This document shows, one piece after another, positions 49,261 through 52,625 of a stretch of DNA of 52,625 nucleotides. The translations under genes and the position numbers were made by a program. The notes under the pieces were generated by a model that saw only the letters and a program-made list of their open reading frames with translations, did not search any database and was not told the origin of the DNA. Source of the stretch: Acidobacteriota bacterium (GTDB lineage Bacteria > Acidobacteriota > Terriglobia > Acidiferrales > UBA7541); contig QHZD01000046.1 in NCBI GenBank assembly GCA_003225315.1, forward strand, positions 1 to 52,625. The letters run 5' to 3'. The first letter of the stretch is position 1, and every line of letters begins with the position of its first letter.

Positions 49261-49509
49261 ATGAAGAAACAAGCAAAAGTAACAAGCAAAGGACAGATCA
49301 CCATACCGCGGGAAGTGCGGCGCCGGCTCGGTGTGCGGGCCGGGGACCGATTAGAGTTTGAGGAAGATGGAAAAGGCATGCGCGTGACGGCGGTGCGGAA
49401 AGAAAGTGTCTTTGAGAAGTACAGGGGAATTGGCACACCCGGGATTGGAAAGGGGAGAAAGGGCATACAGAAGTGGCTGCGGGAATTGCGGGGATGGGAC
49501 GAGGAATGA
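49261..49509 (+). CDS. AbrB/MazE-type antitoxin
   Basis: 82 aa. The swapped-hairpin AbrB fold is at the start: KVTSKGQITIPREVRRRLGVRAGDRLEFEED. The C-terminal RKESVFEKYRGIGTPGIGKGRKGIQKWLRELRGWDEE likely binds the toxin. Ends in an ATGA overlap with the PIN gene, so they are co-translated. It should repress the operon; a TATGAT -10-like box is about 30 bp upstream, but no -35 was fixed. Confidence 0.9.
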   Translation: MKKQAKVTSKGQITIPREVRRRLGVRAGDRLEFEEDGKGMRVTAVRKESVFEKYRGIGTPGIGKGRKGIQKWLRELRGWDEE

Positions 49510-49928
49510 CTACTGCGATCGACACAAACGTCATTGTGGCGCTATGGAATAAGGACGAGACGCAGAATCTGATGGCAAAGAAGGCGCTGGGGGAAAGCCA
49601 GATGGGAGGCGGGTTGGTGATCTGCGGAGCGGTATATGCGGAATTGATGGCGGCTCCAGGGCGAAGCGAGACGTTTGTGGACCGTTTCTGCGAGGAGGCA
49701 GGCATCGCAGTGGAATGGGAAATTGGAGAGAAGGCGTGGCGGGTGGCTGGAACGGCCTTCCAGGGTTACGCAGCACGGCGAAGAAAACAGAAGAGTGCGG
49801 AAGCGCGGCGCCTTCTAGCCGATTTCGTGATTGGGGCGCATGCGCTGGTGAACGGGTATAAATTGCTTACGCTGGACGCGGGCATTTATCAGGCGTCGTT
49901 TCCGCGGTTGGGTATTTTGGAACTGTGA
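49506..49928 (+). CDS. PIN-domain toxin (VapC-like)
   Basis: 140 aa from ATG 49506. PIN acidic residues: IDTNVIVALW (Asp), CGAVYAELMAAPG (Glu), LLADFVIGAHALVNGYKLLTLDAGIYQASFPRL (two Asp). These form the metal site of a ribonuclease. With the overlapping AbrB-type antitoxin it makes a VapBC-like pair. The cellular RNA target is not known. Confidence 0.92.
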   Translation: MTTAIDTNVIVALWNKDETQNLMAKKALGESQMGGGLVICGAVYAELMAAPGRSETFVDRFCEEAGIAVEWEIGEKAWRVAGTAFQGYAARRRKQKSAEARRLLADFVIGAHALVNGYKLLTLDAGIYQASFPRLGILEL

Positions 49929-50095
49929 AGCAAGTACTCAAGAGTGGAAAATCGAGAATAGAAACTCGAAATTGGGAGAGTGCAACGCTACGAGAGCCTC
50001 GGCCGACGAGACGATAGGTGCTTGACTATGATAGTCAGGTCTCGAGTCGTTTGCGATTGACGAGCCCAGGTCTGCACTGGGCGTTGGCTAATAGC

Positions 50096-50122
50096 AGCAC
50101 AGCCAGGAATGGCTATTCCACC
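50096..50122. repeat. Decayed REP-like hairpin (GCACAGCCA type)
   Basis: AGCACAGCCAGGAATGGCTATTCCAC: the inner five-bp stem AGCCA/TGGCT is kept and the outer arms have changed from the consensus GCACAGCCA/TGGCTGTGC. Confidence 0.4.
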
Positions 50123-50128
50123 AAAACC

Positions 50129-50929
50129 TTACGAGCCGGAGGCTCCACGCGCGGCGGCTTTGAAAATGGCGAAGGTGGCGCCTAGCGGGTCGGCCATGAC
50201 GGAAATGCGCCCCACGTTTTCAAAATCCGTAGGCGGCATATAGAGTCTGGCGTCGAGATTTTTTGCCGCTGCGGCAGTGGCGTCGCAGTCGGAAGAGGTG
50301 AAGTACGCCAGCCAGTGAGCGGGAGTGCCGGGCTGGCGGTGCGAAGCAGGCGGAATGCCGCCGATGAACTCCTCGCCGTTCATGATGTGCCAGTAATTGT
50401 GAGCCTTTTCGTCTTCCTTCAGAAACTGCCAGCCGAAGAGGTCCGAGTAGAACTGGCCTGCGCGCTCGCGATCCGGAGTGCTTAAGTCCGCCCAGCAGAG
50501 CGTGCCATGCGACGCGGAGATGCCTATGCCGGTGTTCTTATTAGGTTGCCAGAGACAGAAGACGGCCCCGGTGGGATCCTGCACAACAGCCATGCGGCCC
50601 GCATCGAAAACGTCGAAGGGCGGAGCCAGGACGGTGCCGCCAAGCTCGGCGGCGCGGGCGGCAGTAGCGTCGGCGCTTTGAACCGCGACGTAGAGCTTCC
50701 AGTGGGGAGGAACGCCCTGGGAGAGCTCTTCGGGACGAAGCGTACAGCCTGCGGCGGCGTCACGTCCCTCGAGACGGAAAATCGTATAGAAGTCGTTGGG
50801 CCCCATGGGCATGTTGTTGGCGGACCAGCCAAAGATTTTGGAGTAGAAGTTGATGGCAGCGTTTTGGTCGGTGGTGGCGAGTTCGGCCCAGCAAAATGCA
50901 CCGGGAGCGTGTTTTTCGATGTTTGCCAT
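50129..50929 (-). CDS. VOC-superfamily protein with two glyoxalase-like domains
   Basis: 266 aa from ATG 50929 (MANIEKHAPGAFCWAELATT); the frame to 51049 is not used. Two domains of about 130 residues: GAFCWAELATTDQNAAINFYSKIFGW...GRMAVVQDPTGAVFCLWQP and GTLCWADLSTPDRERAGQFYSDLFGW...GRISVMADPLGATFAIFKA. The pair of conserved strands per half is the VOC fold; the metal residues are not obvious. It is similar to uncharacterised 27-kDa antigen/CFP30-like proteins. Function unknown. Confidence 0.88.
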   Translation of the reverse strand: MANIEKHAPGAFCWAELATTDQNAAINFYSKIFGWSANNMPMGPNDFYTIFRLEGRDAAAGCTLRPEELSQGVPPHWKLYVAVQSADATAARAAELGGTVLAPPFDVFDAGRMAVVQDPTGAVFCLWQPNKNTGIGISASHGTLCWADLSTPDRERAGQFYSDLFGWQFLKEDEKAHNYWHIMNGEEFIGGIPPASHRQPGTPAHWLAYFTSSDCDATAAAAKNLDARLYMPPTDFENVGRISVMADPLGATFAIFKAAARGASGS

Positions 50930-51023
50930 AGTGCAGGAAGCGTACTCCCGGGCAGGGATGGAAGCAAGATGGGTGCGGCGCGAAGTGCTGCCGTTGCTTG
51001 GCGGTCTCGGAGATATGGGGCCG

Positions 51024-51049
51024 GTGGCACAGAGTGAGGTCTGTGCCAC
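51024..51049. repeat. REP-like hairpin (GTGGCACAGA stem)
   Basis: 10-bp arms GTGGCACAGA/TCTGTGCCAC with a 6-base loop. It shares the GTGGCACAG start with the hairpin family at 12818 and 13789 and lies between the VOC and secreted-protein genes. Confidence 0.6.
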
Positions 51050-51083
51050 TGGCCGATTCTGTTGGTGACTTCCTACCGCATGG

Positions 51084-51983
51084 CTAGGGTCTCTTTACAG
51101 GCTCCTTGGCGGAGGTAGGTTCCATCGTGGCGGCTTTAGGTTTGGTCGTGGCAGCCATCATGGCTTTGGGGCGCCAGAAGTCGGCGGCGACTTTTGCGAT
51201 TTCGTCGGGAGGATTGCTGAGTTCGGGGTTGAAGCGATAGAGAGTGGACTCAGTGATCTCGACAGCGTCAGCATTGATGTGCTGGAATTTTTTGAAGCCC
51301 TCTTCGCCGAGGATATCGCGCATGGTGGGGTTGTTGTCGAAGCCGGCCATGGACGAGCGCAGCGCGGAGACGTAGAAGGTGGCGCCTTTGCCCCCTTCGA
51401 TGACCTGGGAAACAAATACCGGCTGGGCATCAGGATTCTTTTCGCCGGCTTCCTTCATTTCTTTGGAAAGCGCCTCGAACTCGGGGACGTGTCCGGGACG
51501 AATGTGCACGGCGGTAGTACGCAAGAGGCGAGACTCGCCAATGAATTTGGCGTAGGCTTCGGGGCCTTGGGGAGCCTTGCGGCTGAGGTCCCAACGGCGG
51601 CGGCGGAGCTCGGTGCGGGACCACACCAAACAGTTGTTGAAGTCCTGCTCCATTTTCTGGGCAGCTTCCTTGCCAAAGGCTTTATTGACGGCAGCCATGA
51701 CGGCTTCGTTGGTTTTGTCGATATCAGCGTAGTCCTTGCGGGTGCTGGTGAACTGGTAGATATTGCCTTCACCATAGACGGCTTCGAGAGCGAGCCAACG
51801 GTCGCCATTGAAGCGGCGATTGGCATCCGCCCATTTTTTGGTGAGGGCCTGGAAATCGGCGAGTTTCTCCGGTTTCACTTTGACGACGAAAACATCGAGA
51901 TAGTCTCCCTGCGCTTGGACAGCGATGGGCGCTGCCAAGCACACGACGACAGCTAAGGCCCAGAGGGCTCTGCGGAAAGACAT
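51084..51983 (-). CDS. Secreted alpha-beta-barrel-like hypothetical protein
   Basis: 299 aa from ATG 51983, with AAGGAGG ahead; the longer frame to 52271 is noncoding. Signal peptide MSFRRALWALAVVVCLAAPIAVQAQ. Two related halves: DVFVVKVKPEKLADFQALTKKW...WLALEAVYGEGNIYQFTSTR and TAVHIRPGHVPEFEALSKEM...PVFVSQVIEGGKGATFYVSA, each like an ABM/dimeric alpha-beta barrel domain. The C-terminus is a Lys/Pro/Thr tail. Function not known. It may be a distant relative of the 44993 protein. Confidence 0.75.
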   Translation of the reverse strand: MSFRRALWALAVVVCLAAPIAVQAQGDYLDVFVVKVKPEKLADFQALTKKWADANRRFNGDRWLALEAVYGEGNIYQFTSTRKDYADIDKTNEAVMAAVNKAFGKEAAQKMEQDFNNCLVWSRTELRRRRWDLSRKAPQGPEAYAKFIGESRLLRTTAVHIRPGHVPEFEALSKEMKEAGEKNPDAQPVFVSQVIEGGKGATFYVSALRSSMAGFDNNPTMRDILGEEGFKKFQHINADAVEITESTLYRFNPELSNPPDEIAKVAADFWRPKAMMAATTKPKAATMEPTSAKEPVKRP

Positions 51984-52188
51984 ACATTCCTCCTTCGATC
52001 GGAAAGTGCTGGGAAGGAACCTAGTGGGCGGAACTCTACACCTGCTAGGGGGAACGGTCAAGGAGAGCGGGTGAGGAAGCAGGCCCCCACGGAGCGCGGG
52101 GTAGATGATAGGAGCGGAGCCGAGGAAGGTGAGGAGGCCGAGGTCGATGCTCGTTAACCATAACCGGCACCCCCTCCCCGTGTTTTTT

Positions 52189-52283
52189 GTAAGTGTTGCA
52201 TCTAAACGAGTTAGCTTTCCTGTAAGTCCTTTAGATGCAACATTTGCGGGCAGGTCACGTAAATGTTGCATCTAAACAAGTTA
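52189..52283. repeat. Three GTAA(G/A)TGTTGCATCTAAA repeats, one inverted
   Basis: Direct copies TGTTGCATCTAAA at 52195-52207 and 52264-52276, each followed by C(G/A)AGTTA; between them the reverse complement TTTAGATGCAACA at 52230-52242. Partial flanks GTAAGTGTTG recur at 52319. Confidence 0.65.
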
Positions 52284-52368
52284 TTAGCTCCACGACGGAG
52301 CAAAATGCGGTTTGTTTCGTAAGTGTTGGGGACAGAGGACTTAGGCCGAAAAGCGAGCTTCAGAAAGC

Positions 52369-52393
52369 AAAAACGCCAGCAAGGATGCTGGCG
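52369..52393 (-). terminator. Terminator-like hairpin, minus strand
   Basis: 8-bp arms CGCCAGCA/TGCTGGCG with loop AGGA. On the minus strand the stem is followed by TTTTTGC. No minus-strand gene is visible between here and the IS; its gene may lie beyond or have been cut by the insertion. Confidence 0.5.
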
Positions 52394-52474
52394 CTTTCCG
52401 GTTCGGGCCCAATATTACCCAGGAAATACTATACGCGGAAATTCCCTTTTTGTCAATGGAAAACTTTTAGTGGT

Positions 52475-52625
52475 GTCGTTAGCACATGATATGTCCGCTT
52501 GATTAGCATGTGAAATGTCCGCTTTTGAGAGGCGGCTGGGTGTAGACCGCATTCCGGGAGGTTGCCGGGATGGTTTACACCAGGGTCGCCATGGAGCGGG
52601 CGATGAAAGTACAGGAAGTGATTTT
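52475..52625 (+). mobile_element. Left end of an insertion sequence (ISNCY-like), cut by window edge
   Basis: The region holds two near-copies, GCACATGATATGTCCGCTT (52482-52500) and GCATGTGAAATGTCCGCTT (52506-52524), spaced 24 bp, as expected of terminal transposase-binding repeats, followed by the start of a transposase gene. The exact left boundary and any target-site duplication cannot be fixed without the other end. Confidence 0.5.
52570..52625 (+). CDS. Transposase, N-terminal fragment (ISNCY-like), truncated by window edge
   Basis: ATG 52570 with GGGAGG a few bases upstream; it reads MVYTRVAMERAMKVQEVI before the window ends. This start resembles transposases that begin MERAMKVQEVI...AM followed by a helix-turn-helix. 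The family is inferred from only 18 residues, so the name is tentative. Confidence 0.55.
   Translation, partial: MVYTRVAMERAMKVQEVI

Larger units (their letters stand above)
51984..52569. other. Noncoding region with inverted/direct repeats before an IS
   Basis: About 590 bp, no supported gene. It contains three TTGCATCTAAA-type repeats (52189-52283), a hairpin terminator-like sequence (52369-52393, minus strand), and the left end of an insertion sequence from about 52475. Confidence 0.5.

Noticed and set aside
1-52625. tRNA, rRNA and known riboswitches
   Set aside because: I looked in the intergenic regions for T-loop GTTCGA-type sequences with acceptor stems and for conserved riboswitch cores and found none convincing; a covariance-model scan would settle this.

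Overview
The window looks like chromosomal DNA of a GC-rich soil or sediment bacterium, most likely an Acidobacteriota (class Terriglobia). This is inferred from gene content: the C-terminal remnant of an Oar-type TonB-dependent receptor, an ECF sigma/anti-sigma/DUF4097 cluster, secreted TPR and alpha-beta-barrel-like proteins, KorAB next to a lipoate-dependent 2-oxo acid dehydrogenase operon, and many small dispersed hairpins. No rRNA or tRNA gene and no CRISPR array was seen.

Layout. 1-6 kb (minus): a GH3 glycosidase cut by the left edge, an isoprenylcysteine-methyltransferase-like membrane protein, and 2-oxoacid:ferredoxin oxidoreductase korB and korA. 6-8.3 kb: a trans-sulfuration PLP enzyme (plus) and a membrane protein with a degenerate GGDEF domain (minus). 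8.6-14.1 kb: an accessory region holding a Type IIG-like restriction-modification gene that is AT-richer than its neighbours and is broken by an in-frame ochre codon, followed by noncoding DNA packed with REP-like hairpins and two small hypothetical genes. 14.1-20.2 kb: a cold-shock protein, a lipoprotein lytic transglycosylase with LysM domains, an acidic/basic histone-H1-like protein, a HipA-like kinase coupled to a DUF3037 protein, and a REC-SpoIIE phosphatase.

20.4-26.4 kb is a minus-strand operon, lpdA-lipB-E1alpha-E1beta-E2. It supplies a complete 2-oxo acid dehydrogenase plus the octanoyltransferase that starts its lipoylation. 26.9-29.8 kb: two small coupled genes, a DinB-family protein, prephenate dehydratase (pheA) and an ECF sigma factor. 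29.8-34.5 kb: a tripartite efflux operon (TolC with an in-frame STAS-like N-terminus, EmrA, EmrB) behind an upstream region with three evenly spaced copies of a 9-mer. 35-37.8 kb: exported RidA-like, SnoaL-like, orphan XylF and YciI-like proteins.

37.9-41.1 kb is a minus-strand ECF sigma / zinc-finger anti-sigma / DUF4097 / DUF4097 operon. 41.4-52 kb carries an M20 amidohydrolase, a YeiH-family transporter, a TlpA-like thioredoxin, two secreted alpha-beta-barrel-like proteins, two toxin-antitoxin pairs (RHH/RelE and AbrB/PIN), a TPR protein, an SDR and a two-domain VOC protein. The right edge enters an insertion sequence, probably ISNCY-like, with the first 56 bases of its transposase.

The items most worth a second look are the HipA-like/DUF3037 pair, the STAS-TolC dual-start gene, the REP-like hairpin family with GTAG/GTGG 5' tags and no transposase in view, the nonsense-interrupted Type IIG gene, and the anti-sigma factor with an extracytoplasmic HEAT-like domain.
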